From: Methanotorris igneus Kol 5
Lineage (GTDB): Archaea > AGJL01 > Methanococci > Methanococcales > Methanococcaceae
NCBI RefSeq assembly: GCF_000214415.1
Contig: NC_015562.1
Location: 744,001-808,000 of the forward strand
Length of the DNA: 64,000 bases
Direction: 5' to 3'
This document shows, in pieces, positions 27,264 to 35,912 of this stretch (position 1 is the stretch's first letter; each line of letters starts with the position of its first letter). The position numbers were made by a program, and so were the translations under genes. Below the pieces are notes generated by a model, which was not told the DNA's origin, made no database searches, and saw nothing but the letters and a program-made list of their open reading frames with translations.

Positions 27264-28883
27264 ATGTTCAAGATAGTAGAAAAAAATATAAGAATTAGAA
27301 TTGTATTTGAGAAAAATGTTAATTTTAGGTATTCAATATTTAAAGGAGGAATTGATTTTAGGTGTTCAACATTTGAAGGAGAAGTTGATTTTTGGGGTTC
27401 AACATTTGAAGGAGGAGTTTATTTTATTTTTTCAACATTTAAAGAAGGAGTTTATTTTATTTTTTCAACATTTAAAGAAGGAGTTTATTTTATTTTTTCA
27501 ACATTTAAAGGAGGAGTTTATTTTTGGGATTCAACATTTGAAGAAGAAGTTTATTTTTGGGGTTCAAAATTTAAAGGAGAAGTTGATTTCAGCAATTCAT
27601 CTTTTAATATAGCAAAATTTGAAAAATCAACATTTAAATCCATAACTAAATTTACAGATATTTCATTTGGTCAGTTATCCTTTTTAGAAACAATTTTTGA
27701 GGACATTGTCTTTTTTAAAAAGAAAGAAAAAGATAAAGATAAAGGAATAGTAATTTTCAACTTGGTTAATTTTAAAGAGCCAGAAAATACAACATTTATC
27801 AATTTTTCGTTATCAAAAACATCTTTTTTATTAACGGATGTAAAAGACATAACAATAATTGCAGAAGCGGAGAAAATTTTAGATGATTATTTATTAAAAT
27901 TTATAAAGGAAGAAAAAGAATTGTTTGACAAATTTAAAAATCTATTAAATGATATTAATGAATTAAATAATAAAAAGAATTATCCTTTTACTAATGAAAA
28001 AGAGTTGCAGGAATGCGAAAATAAACTAAAAGAAAAAAATCAAGAATTGGATGAATTAACCAACAAAATAAAAGAAAAAATAGACAAAAAATATGTTAAT
28101 TTTGATAATACTAATCAATATAAGGAATTTTTAAGGGCTTTGGTAGATATTATTTCACCATATTTAAGAGAGGAAACAGTCCTAAAAGAATATAGAAATA
28201 TAAGAAAATCTTTTGAGAACAATAGGACATTTGTTGAAGCTTCTGAATTATTTATTTATGAAATGGAGTTAATGAGAAAAATAGTTGTGCCAAATTATGA
28301 AAAATATAAAATTATTATTTGGATTTTAATAATTTTAATATCTGTATCATTACTATTTGGTTTGTATTTTACAATGATGCTAACACTATTAGTAATCTCG
28401 CTACTGGTGATTTCGTATATAGTCGCATACTTGGGGATTACAAAATATTTATTAAAAATCATAAAATATCTAAAAGAGCTTTTAGAAGGAATTTCATTTG
28501 ATATATACAAAATAACATCAAACTATGGAGAATCAATAACAAAACCAATAATAATATCATTAATTTTTGTGTTGTTTGTATTTCCTATTTTACTACCGAA
28601 CATTGACTTAAAAGCTTTTGATTCAGTAGGTTTGTATATCTATAATCACACACCAGAACCATTAAAAACTACAATGGCACATTATAATGAATTACTTGGG
28701 CAGACATTAAGAGCATTTTTCCAATTAGGAATAGATAAAGATATCATAAATTCAACTACTAATCCAATACAAAAAGAACAATTACAAACATTAGCAAGTT
28801 ATGAATGGTTTATAAGAATCATCTCATTAATCCTACTCGGTAGTTTATTCATAGCAATTAAAAGAAGATTAGAAAGAAAGTAA
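27264..28883 (+). CDS. Pentapeptide-repeat (Pentapeptide_3-like) membrane protein, 3' part of split gene
   Basis: 539 residues. Residues about 22-115 consist of eight or nine 11-residue repeats of the type STFKEGVYFIF, as in the Pentapeptide_3 family with phenylalanine at alternating 5 and 6 spacing. A coiled-coil region (about 215-290) follows. Four to five hydrophobic segments (about 350-395, 427-447 and 514-531) make a C-terminal membrane domain. Such proteins elsewhere carry ion-channel domains; here ALRAFFQLG before the last helix could be a pore-like loop, but I cannot confirm it. The original start was upstream of the insertion sequence. The ATG 27264 has no clear ribosome-binding site. 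Confidence 0.65.
   Translation: MFKIVEKNIRIRIVFEKNVNFRYSIFKGGIDFRCSTFEGEVDFWGSTFEGGVYFIFSTFKEGVYFIFSTFKEGVYFIFSTFKGGVYFWDSTFEEEVYFWGSKFKGEVDFSNSSFNIAKFEKSTFKSITKFTDISFGQLSFLETIFEDIVFFKKKEKDKDKGIVIFNLVNFKEPENTTFINFSLSKTSFLLTDVKDITIIAEAEKILDDYLLKFIKEEKELFDKFKNLLNDINELNNKKNYPFTNEKELQECENKLKEKNQELDELTNKIKEKIDKKYVNFDNTNQYKEFLRALVDIISPYLREETVLKEYRNIRKSFENNRTFVEASELFIYEMELMRKIVVPNYEKYKIIIWILIILISVSLLFGLYFTMMLTLLVISLLVISYIVAYLGITKYLLKIIKYLKELLEGISFDIYKITSNYGESITKPIIISLIFVLFVFPILLPNIDLKAFDSVGLYIYNHTPEPLKTTMAHYNELLGQTLRAFFQLGIDKDIINSTTNPIQKEQLQTLASYEWFIRIISLILLGSLFIAIKRRLERK
27333..27600 (+). repeat. Tandem 33-bp repeats in the pentapeptide-repeat gene
   Basis: Eight 33-bp units, each encoding an 11-residue repeat. 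Three consecutive units near 27417-27515 are nearly identical in nucleotides (TTTAAAGAAGGAGTTTATTT core), which indicates recent expansion by slippage or unequal exchange. The repeats create a long shadow ORF in a second frame. Confidence 0.75.
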
Positions 28884-28892
28884 AGTGGGAAT

Positions 28893-29495
28893 ATGTTCAG
28901 CATAAGGAAAATAATAACCATCTCTGATTATGTTACAATGGCAAACATCATATTTGGACTTTTAGCAATATTGTTGCATGATTTTAGGTTTATCTACTTA
29001 TCCATTATTTTTGATGCCATGGATGGTTTTGTTGCAAGGAAAACAAATACCGTCTCTGACTTTGGGGCTGAGTTGGATAGTATTTGCGACGTTGTAAGTT
29101 TTGGTGTTGCCCCTGCGTATTTGCTTTATTATAATTTTGAAAGTAACTTTGCCTTAATCTCTGCGTTGATTTTTGCTCTATGTGGGGCTTTGAGGTTGGC
29201 AAGGTTTGGAATATTGAATGTTAAGCATTTCGTTGGCTTGCCCATTCCAGCAGGTGCTTTGGTTTTGGCATCATTTTGTGAGGTTTTGGATAATAAAGTT
29301 TTAATTTCAATTATTGCAATAATTGTGGGGTTGTTGATGATTAGCGACATAAGTTATCCAAAATATCCACATAAAGTGTTGATTGGAGTATTTTTTGTGT
29401 CTTTGGTATTGGCAATGTGGGGCTTTGTGTATCCAGTATTGCTGTGTGGGGTTGGTTATGTGTTATACGGCATTTTTAAAACAAAATCACATTAA
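28893..29495 (+). CDS. pssA: CDP-alcohol phosphatidyltransferase (archaetidylserine synthase)
   Basis: A 200-residue membrane protein with the CDP-alcohol phosphatidyltransferase signature: DAMDGFVAR, then about eight residues, then FGAELDSICD, which supplies all four aspartates of DxxDGxxAR...GxxxDxxxD. Six hydrophobic segments follow the usual layout. In methanogens this enzyme joins CDP-archaeol with L-serine to make archaetidylserine. The position matches M. jannaschii MJ1212, at the edge of the restriction island. The ribosome-binding site is GTGGGA. Substrate specificity for serine is inferred from the closest family. Confidence 0.85.
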   Translation: MFSIRKIITISDYVTMANIIFGLLAILLHDFRFIYLSIIFDAMDGFVARKTNTVSDFGAELDSICDVVSFGVAPAYLLYYNFESNFALISALIFALCGALRLARFGILNVKHFVGLPIPAGALVLASFCEVLDNKVLISIIAIIVGLLMISDISYPKYPHKVLIGVFFVSLVLAMWGFVYPVLLCGVGYVLYGIFKTKSH

Positions 29496-29544
29496 ATCAT
29501 ATTAAATTGAATTAGCATTTAAAAACAACAAAACTGGGAAAACC

Positions 29545-30198
29545 ATGCTTGAGATTAAAGGATATAACGAAATTATAAAAAACATTTTAAATGAGGAAAT
29601 CCTTAAAAAACTTATAGATGAGGGTGTAGTTTTTAAAGAAGTTGTTGGTAAAGGACATAGGGGGGTTGTTTTAAGAGGAGAGTTTGATGGCAAAGATGTA
29701 GCCATAAAAATACCAAGGAAAGACACCCCAAAAAATACTGTCCTCCATGAAGGAAAGATGCTGGAAATTGTTAATAAGGTGAGCGTTGGGCCAAAGGTTT
29801 ATAGATACAGCAATGATTATTTAATAACTGAGTTTGTTGATGGTGTGGCATTGAAGTATTATGTTGAAAATCTAACAAAAGACGATAAAGAAAAACTGCT
29901 AAAAATTGTAGAAGAAATTTTTAGGCAGTGTGTTAGGTTAGATTTAATTGGTATAGACCACGGGGAAATTCAAGGGGGGAAGCATATCCTTATTAACGAC
30001 TCAAAAAATAAAGTATGGATTATTGACTTTGATAAAGCAGATATAAGATTCCCAAGGAACTTTACAAGTGCAATATCTTTATTATTTGGTGAAAGTCCTT
30101 TATCAAAGAAAATTAAAGAAATCTTGGATGTTTCTGAGGAAGAAGTTATGATGTTGAGAAAGTTTGCAAAGATGTATAAAAAGAAACTTAAAAAATGA
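29545..30198 (+). CDS. Small protein kinase-like protein
   Basis: 217 residues with kinase-fold elements: a glycine-rich VGKGHRGVV loop, the VAIKIPRK lysine (about residue 55), a catalytic-loop-like GIDHGEIQGGKHILI and the DFD in VWIIDFDKA. It lacks the large C-lobe of classical kinases and resembles RIO/Bud32-type small archaeal kinases. Position matches M. jannaschii MJ1211. Substrate unknown. The start codon has a GGGAAAACC context only, so the exact start is less certain. The gene is followed by a PAC2 family gene 50 bp later. Confidence 0.75.
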   Translation: MLEIKGYNEIIKNILNEEILKKLIDEGVVFKEVVGKGHRGVVLRGEFDGKDVAIKIPRKDTPKNTVLHEGKMLEIVNKVSVGPKVYRYSNDYLITEFVDGVALKYYVENLTKDDKEKLLKIVEEIFRQCVRLDLIGIDHGEIQGGKHILINDSKNKVWIIDFDKADIRFPRNFTSAISLLFGESPLSKKIKEILDVSEEEVMMLRKFAKMYKKKLKK

Positions 30199-30247
30199 GT
30201 GACTATAAATATTATTAATAATAAAAATAATCTGAGGAGGGTTATCT

Positions 30248-31015
30248 ATGGTAAAGATTATAGAAAGAAAAATAAGGGATGTTGAGCCATTAGAAAATGC
30301 CATTCTTGTGGAGGGGCTTCCTGGTATTGGACATGTTGGGAGGATTGCGGCAGAGCATATTGTCCGTGAGTTTAAGGGGGAGAAGTTCTTAGAGTTGTAT
30401 TGTTATGACTTCCCACCACAAGTTTTGGTTAATGAGGATGGAACTGTTGAGTTCATGAACAATGAATTTTACATAATAAGAGAGCCAATTCCAATGATCG
30501 TTGTTTTAGGAAATACTCAAGCATTGTCCCCAATAGGTCAATACTACCTCGCAGAAAAACTCGTTGAGATTGGAATTAAGTATGGGGCTAAGATGACGTA
30601 CACATTAGGGGGATTCGGTGTTGGAAAAATAACTGATGTTCCAAAAGTCTATGCTGCGGCAACGTCAAAAGAACTTGCTGAAAAGTTGAAGGAGTATGGA
30701 GTTGAATTCAGAAAGGATGGTGGAGGAATTGTAGGGGCTGCTGGGTTGATGCTCACATTCTCAAAATTGAATGGTATTGAAGGAGTTTGTTTGATGGGGG
30801 AGACACCAGGGTACTTGGTTGACCCAAAATCAGCAAGGGCAGTTTTAGAGAAATTCTCAAAGATAGTTGGGTTTGAAATTGACATGAAAGAATTGGAAGA
30901 GAGGGCAAAAGAAATGGAGAAATTCCTTGAAAAGATTAGAAAGTTTGAAGAAGAAGTTATGATGCAACAACAACCAAAACCACCAAGTGATGAAGACTTA
31001 AGATACATTGGATAA
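30248..31015 (+). CDS. PAC2-family protein (proteasome assembly chaperone-like)
   Basis: 255 residues, with VEGLPGIGHVGRIAAEH near the N-terminus, LGGFGVGKITDVP in the middle and LMGETPGYLVDPKSA further on. These are the conserved blocks of archaeal PAC2/COG2047 proteins, which resemble the purine nucleoside phosphorylase-like fold of the eukaryotic proteasome assembly chaperone 2. A helical C-terminus with a PPSDEDLRYIG tail is typical of the archaeal form and could dock on the proteasome. GGAGGG precedes the ATG. A 343-bp mobile element begins 7 bp after the stop. Confidence 0.8.
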   Translation: MVKIIERKIRDVEPLENAILVEGLPGIGHVGRIAAEHIVREFKGEKFLELYCYDFPPQVLVNEDGTVEFMNNEFYIIREPIPMIVVLGNTQALSPIGQYYLAEKLVEIGIKYGAKMTYTLGGFGVGKITDVPKVYAAATSKELAEKLKEYGVEFRKDGGGIVGAAGLMLTFSKLNGIEGVCLMGETPGYLVDPKSARAVLEKFSKIVGFEIDMKELEERAKEMEKFLEKIRKFEEEVMMQQQPKPPSDEDLRYIG

Positions 31016-31022
31016 ATTTGCC

Positions 31023-31365
31023 GTTTGAAACTATAAAACTATATATACTATAAATGTGTAGTTATTAATTGTGTTTAATCTTGTAAGTCAATACGATTTC
31101 GGTTGGAAGTTTGTTTTTATACCCCTGCCCAGATGCGGGAGTAAAATGGAGTCCCAAGAGGGCAGGGTTAAAACCATAGCATAGGCGGAGCTGGAGTTCT
31201 CCCGGAGCGAAGCGACGGGAACTTAAAAACCGTTAGGTTTTTATGTCCGTGACAGGGATGGAGACCGATGATATGTTCCCGATGAACCTAGAGGGAACTG
31301 AGGCTGATGACATCCAAGTCCAACGTAGACATTATGTCTATGATTGTTCACGTTGGACAGACCCC
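31023..31365 (+). mobile_element. IS605-type short element (343 bp) with omega-RNA-like right end
   Basis: Left end GTTTGAAACTATAAAAC follows TGCC (31019-31022); right end is ACAGACCCC. The conserved scaffold segment (GGAGCGAAGCGACGGGAACT and GTTAGGTTTTTATGTCC) is at about 31195-31250 and an RE hairpin with arms GTCCAACGT at 31318-31358. Nearly identical to the 58056-58404 copy. No transposase. Confidence 0.75.
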
Positions 31366-31617
31366 TAACAATAGTCCTACTTACTCTATTTTTAGTTTAG
31401 TTCTGTTTCTTAATACGTGTAATTAATTTTATTGTAATTCTGTTTTTTAAGTTTCTATTGCCAAAATTTTAACCCAAGCCAATATTTTGAAATGTTATCC
31501 GACTAAATTTAAATATTGGATATTCAAACATTCATTATCCGTAAATTGAAATTTTAAAATTAAAGATTATATATTACTCGTCACAAAATGATTTTGAACA
31601 CAAACGGAGGGATAAAT

Positions 31618-32067
31618 TTGGGGAATGTAAAACCTAAGAAGAAACTTGCAATAGTTACTTGTATGGATGCTCGTCTTGTAAATTTCCTATCTGAAAAATT
31701 AGGAGTAAAAAGAGGAGACGCTAAAGTTATCAAAAATGCAGGGAACATAATAACTGATGATGTAATAAGGTCTCTTGTTGTTGCAATTTATTGTTTAGGT
31801 GTAGAGAAGGTTATGGTTGTTGGGCATACGGATTGTGGAATGAAATCCATTGATGTTGAAGAAATTAAAAAGAAGATGATTGAGAGAGGGGCTAACCCTT
31901 ACTTCACCCCAAACCTCAAATGTTGGTTAGGTAAGATTGACGATGAAGAAAAAAATGTAATTGAAGGTGTAAATATAATAAAAAACCATCCTGCAATTCC
32001 AAAGGACATAACTGTTGAAGGATATCTGATAGATGTTGAAACTGGAGAACTCAAAAAACTTTGCTAA
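31618..32067 (+). CDS. Beta-carbonic anhydrase-like protein
   Basis: About 149 residues with the beta-class zinc ligands: Cys15, the Asp17/Arg19 pair in CMDARL, then His70 and Cys73 in GHTDCGM. The enzyme interconverts CO2 and bicarbonate, and methanogens use it to supply CO2 for carbon fixation or methanogenesis. I chose TTG 31618 because GGAGGGAT lies directly before it; ATG 31588, ten codons upstream, has no ribosome-binding site but is the alternative. The fold is the short, single-domain cab type of methanogens. Confidence 0.8.
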   Translation: MGNVKPKKKLAIVTCMDARLVNFLSEKLGVKRGDAKVIKNAGNIITDDVIRSLVVAIYCLGVEKVMVVGHTDCGMKSIDVEEIKKKMIERGANPYFTPNLKCWLGKIDDEEKNVIEGVNIIKNHPAIPKDITVEGYLIDVETGELKKLC

Positions 32068-32164
32068 TATCAATTTTCATTTTTCATCCAATTTTCTATA
32101 AATAAAATTAATATTCTAATATTTTTAATCTTTAATCCTATATTTTTGAATCTTTTATTTATTT

Positions 32165-32387
32165 TATAGTTGTGTGCGCTAAGAGTTTAGGCGAAAACTC
32201 CTGCGGAGTTTTCGCTGCTCGAAGCTTCGCTTCGATGAACATAACTTCAATAAAATTTATGAGGCATTAAACACTCAATTTTAAAAATTTAAAAGGGAAT
32301 AATGACCACTTAAAATTTTACAAGTTTATAAATTAATTTAAAAATTAATGGCAAGATCCATAGGATTTTGCCGTATATATTTTACCA
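32165..32387. repeat. Hairpin-module inverted-repeat element type A, right end lost
   Basis: It starts with TATAGTTGTGTGCG and follows the 9058-9287 element module by module, including GCGAAAACTCC/GGAGTTTTCGC and GGCAAGATCC/GGATTTTGCC with compensating changes. The right terminal repeat is missing: the sequence turns directly into the fdhA leader. Confidence 0.7.
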
Positions 32388-32402
32388 TTAGTCGCTCTAC
32401 TC

Positions 32403-32468
32403 CATGGCACCCGCCACTCTGCGAACCCTCTTGGGAGCAGGTGGCGAAAAAAGACCCAAAGGCTTCCC
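32403..32468 (+). promoter_or_regulatory. SECIS element of fdhA in the 5' UTR, flanked by segments complementary to the Sec codon region
   Basis: The hairpin 32412-32446 has a lower stem CGCCAC/GTGGCG, a TGC/GCA stem, the GAA versus A internal loop (32423-32425 and 32436) and an upper CCC/GGG stem with TCTT loop. That is the archaeal SECIS consensus. A run of A follows. Flanks CATGGCACC (32403-32411) and GACCCAAAGGCTTCCC (32453-32468) are perfect complements of 32933-32941 and 32916-32931 in the coding region. Archaeal fdhA is known to use a 5'-UTR SECIS. Confidence 0.85.
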
Positions 32469-32494
32469 AATTACAAAAATAATGGTGATGGATT

Positions 32495-34573
32495 ATGAAC
32501 TTAAAATTTGTCCATACAATTTGCCCATACTGTGGAACTGGTTGCGGGGTAGATTTAATTGTAAAGGATGGGAAAGTTGTAGGAACTTATCCATTTAAAA
32601 GGCACCCTATAAATGAGGGAAAAACCTGCATTAAGGGGAGTTATTGCTATGAATTTATTCATAGCAAAGATAGATTAAAAAAACCATTAATTAAAAAGAA
32701 TGGAGAATTTGTTGAAGTTACTTGGGATGAAGCATTGAATTTGATTGCAAGTATGTTAAAAGAATATTCCCCAGACGAAATTGGATTTTTCTCATCTGCA
32801 AGATGTACAAATGAAGACAACTATATTTTCCAAAAATTTGCGAGGGCAGTTATAAAAACTAACAACATAGACCACTGCGCAAGGCTTTGACACTCTGCGA
32901 CTGTTGTAGGTTTAGGGGAAGCCTTTGGGTCCGGTGCCATGACAAACTCAATTGAAGATATTGAAGATGCAGACTGTATATTAATAATTGGTTCTAATAC
33001 CTTTGAACAACACCCATTAATCGCAAGGAGAGTTGTTAGAGCAAAGGATAAGGGAGCTAAGGTAATAGTAATTGACCCAAGAAAAACACCTACCGCAAAA
33101 AATGCCGATCTATTCCTCCAAATAATCCCAGGAACAAATGTAGCGCTTATAAATGCAATGATGCATGTAATTATAAAAGAGGGACTAATTGATGAGGAAT
33201 TCATAAAAAATAGAACAAAAGGATTTGAAGGGTTAAAAAAAGTTGTGAAAAAATACCCTCCTGAATATGTTTCAAAAATCTGTGGAGTTTCTCCTGAGTT
33301 AATCATAAAGGCAGCAAAAATGTATGGAAGTGCTGAAAGAGCATCAATACTTTACTGTATGGGAGTTACTCAATTCACATCGGGTGTAGATGGAGTAAAA
33401 GCATTATGCAATTTAGCAATGATAACTGGAAATATAGGGAAGAGGGGAACTGGAGTTAATCCACTAAGAGGGCAAAACAACGTCCAAGGAGCTTGTGATA
33501 TGGGTGCTCTACCTAATGTATTCCCCGGTTATCAAAAAGTAAATGTTGCCTACGAGAAATTTGAAGAATTTTGGGGAGTTGAGTTGAACCATGAGCCAGG
33601 TTTATCAATTCCTGAAATGATTGAAAATGCAGGTAAAGATATAAAATGTCTCTACATAATGGGAGAGAACCCGATGGTATCAGATCCAGATATTGGGCAT
33701 GTTGAACATGCTTTAAAATCCCTTGATTTTCTGGTAGTTCAGGATATATTCCTAACTGAAACTGCAGAATTGGCCGATATTGTCCTTCCAGCGGCATGCT
33801 GGGCAGAGAAAGATGGGACATTCACGAATACAGAGAGGAGAGTACAAAGAATAAGAAAAGCAGTAAATCCACCAGGAGAGGCATTAGAAGATTGGATAAT
33901 AATCAAAAAACTTGCAGAAAAGATGGGATACAAAGAGTTGTTTAATTACAACTCACCAAGAGAAATATTTGAGGAGATTAGAAAAGTAACACCTCAATAT
34001 GCAGGAATTACCTATGACAGATTAGTAGTTGATGGTATACAGTGGCCGTGTAAAGATGAAAAACATCCAGGAACACCAATTTTACACACTGAGAAGTTCT
34101 TAACTCCAGATGGTTTAGGAGTTATCTTCCCAGTTGAATACAAAGAACCTGCAGAATTGCCAGATAAAGAATACCCATTCATCCTAACAACCGGAAGAAT
34201 AATATTCCACTATCACACAGGAACAATGACAAGGAGAAGCAAGCACATAATAAACGAAATAAACGAAGGATTCATGGAGTTGCACCCAGAAGATGCTAAA
34301 AAATTAGGCATTAAAAATAACGAGTTAGTTAAAGTATCATCAAGAAGAGGAGAGGTTGTTGTAAAAGCGAGAATTACTGAAGATATTAAAAAAGGAGTGG
34401 TATTTATGCCATTCCACTTTGCAGAAACTACCGCAAATATACTAACAAATACTGCTCTTGATCCAAACTGTAAGATTCCAGAACTTAAAGTATGTGCTGT
34501 AAAGGTTGAAAAGGTTAATCAATCATCCAGAAAAAAAGATGTCAAACAAAACGAAACATCCTATTCATTTTGA
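32495..34573 (+). CDS. fdhA: Formate dehydrogenase alpha subunit, selenoprotein (Sec132 at in-frame TGA)
   Basis: Two frames at 32495-32890 and from 32939 are the same frame separated by one TGA (32888-32890). Read as selenocysteine it gives [15 protein letters not shown], the Mo/W active-site motif of FdhA, so the gene is continuous at 692 residues with Sec132. An N-terminal [4Fe-4S] set (Cys10, Cys13, Cys17, Cys45) is followed by molybdopterin-binding domains. The enzyme oxidises formate to CO2; in methanogens it pairs with FdhB to reduce F420, but fdhB is not adjacent. GGTGATG precedes the ATG. The C-terminal tail after VEKVNQ is hydrophilic and unusual. Confidence 0.95.
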
Positions 34574-34637
34574 TGAAACTTTATTCTAAAAGTTTCTTTC
34601 AGAATTTAAGTGTGCTGTGAAAGTTGAAAAGATTAGT

Positions 34638-34837
34638 TATAGTCGTGTGCGAAATAGTTGAATAACCTACGGTTATTCAACTTCCCTGCAACCGAAGGTT
34701 GCAGTGGATTTTTAAACTTATTTATGCATTAATGAATTTTTAAATAATCATTATCCTTCCTTAAAATTTGAAATAATGGATAAATCTTTAAGAATTTATC
34801 AATAGTATATTTCCAATTTCTAACGCACACGACTATA
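34638..34837. repeat. Hairpin-module inverted-repeat element, type B
   Basis: Ends TATAGTCGTGTGCG and CGCACACGACTATA are perfect 14-bp inverted repeats, the C/G change being matched on both ends. Inner modules are GTTGAATAACC/GGTTATTCAAC and CTGCAACC/GGTTGCAG, different from type A. Related copy at 45034-45231. Confidence 0.75.
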
Positions 34838-34870
34838 ATTTTAACCTAATTTATTTTTCAATATTTGTTT

Positions 34871-35431
34871 TTATTTCTTAACAACCTCTTCAACAAAATA
34901 CTTATAAACTCTATATCCATCCTCTGAAAGTTCTGGGTGGAAAGATAATCCTACATATTTGCCTTCTCTAACTCCCACAATCTTATCATCATCCATTGCA
35001 AGAACTTCAACATCATCGCTCAATATTTTATCAACAACTGGAGCTCTTATAAACACAGCGTGGATTTTCCCTACACCTTTCATCTCAAGGTCTTTTTCAA
35101 AACTTTCCCTCTGACTTCCGTAAGCATTTCTTTTTATAGTTACATTCATTAACTCCAATAATGGTTGTTTTCTACCAGTTCCTTTCGATAAGAGAACCAT
35201 ACCTGCACAGGTTCCCAATATTGGTAAATCAGAATTCTTTAATGCATCCATAAACCCGTATTTAACCATTAACTTACCCATTGTTGTGCTCTCTCCACCT
35301 GGAATAATTAACGCATCTATGTCTTTTAAATCTTCAACAAATCTAACTCTTTTTGCTTCATAACCTGCTTTTTTTATCGCTTCTTCGTGTTCTTCAATAG
35401 CCCCTTGAATTCCTAAAACACCAATTATCAA
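34871..35431 (-). CDS. pdxT: Pyridoxal 5'-phosphate synthase glutaminase subunit
   Basis: A 186-residue class I glutamine amidotransferase. The catalytic triad is visible: Cys75 in LGTCAGM, and His165 and Glu167 in [15 protein letters not shown] (about 44-49) is typical for PdxT. It releases ammonia from glutamine for the PdxS synthase to make pyridoxal phosphate from ribose 5-phosphate and glyceraldehyde 3-phosphate. The partner pdxS is not in the window. The gene is monocistronic and lies between an inverted-repeat element and the tRNA-Leu gene. Confidence 0.95.
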   Translation of the reverse strand: MIIGVLGIQGAIEEHEEAIKKAGYEAKRVRFVEDLKDIDALIIPGGESTTMGKLMVKYGFMDALKNSDLPILGTCAGMVLLSKGTGRKQPLLELMNVTIKRNAYGSQRESFEKDLEMKGVGKIHAVFIRAPVVDKILSDDVEVLAMDDDKIVGVREGKYVGLSFHPELSEDGYRVYKYFVEEVVKK

Positions 35432-35547
35432 ACTCTCACCTTCAGTTTTAATTCAATTTAAAAAACGCTAAAGGTGTATAAAAATTTTAGCAAAAAAAGA
35501 ACGATATATCTAAATTTATCAATTTAGATGCCTAAAATTAAAAATGG

Positions 35548-35632
35548 TGCAGGGGAGGGGATTTGAACCCCCGAACCCCTTCGGGACCGGATCTTAAGTC
35601 CGGCGCCTTTGGCCAGGCTTGGCGACCCCTGC
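35548..35632 (-). tRNA. tRNA-Leu (anticodon TAA)
   Basis: The minus strand folds as a type II tRNA: acceptor GCAGGGG/CCCCTGC, an anticodon stem CCGGA/TCCGG with loop CTTAAGA (anticodon TAA), a long variable arm and the GTTCAAATC T-loop. CCA is encoded at 35545-35547 just after the discriminator A. The 85-nt length and long variable arm support leucine. Confidence 0.93.
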
Positions 35633-35843
35633 ACAACCCATGTCGGCACAAATACAATACTCAAAACTATTATATATACTTTTTGGTTTTGTGTGCTTTT
35701 ATAACACAACTGTAAAATTTTTTAGCTCAATTCAATTGAATACATTGATTATAGTAGTTCTGCAATTTAAAAACACATAACAAACTTTGAATTTAAATTA
35801 GAATTTGTTAAACAATCTTCAAATTGAAATTTACGCTAAGTAT

Positions 35844-35912
35844 TATAGTCGTTTGCTGAATTTTGTTAGCTATTTAAACATAATATATCAGAAAGTTTTG
35901 TCACTGACTATA
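35844..35912. repeat. Very short TATAGTCGTTTG-family element (69 bp)
   Basis: TATAGTCGTTTGC at the left pairs loosely with GTCACTGACTATA at the right. Only about 45 bp lie inside, the smallest copy seen. The rest of the 35633-36024 intergenic region is AT-rich and shows nothing else. Confidence 0.45.

Noticed and set aside
27301-27612. A 103-residue ORF with regular FILFFQHLKKE repeats
   Set aside because: It is the second frame of the 33-bp tandem repeats in the pentapeptide-repeat gene and has no ribosome-binding site.
32404-32598. A 64-residue ORF starting in the fdhA leader
   Set aside because: It reads through the SECIS hairpin and then out of frame into fdhA; the leader is better explained as RNA structure.
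32939-34573. Separate molybdopterin oxidoreductase gene starting at ATG 32939
   Set aside because: It is in the same frame as the upstream ORF, and the intervening TGA falls exactly at the Sec position of FdhA.
35524-35709. A 61-residue minus-strand ORF
   Set aside because: It runs through the tRNA-Leu gene, whose cloverleaf is complete.
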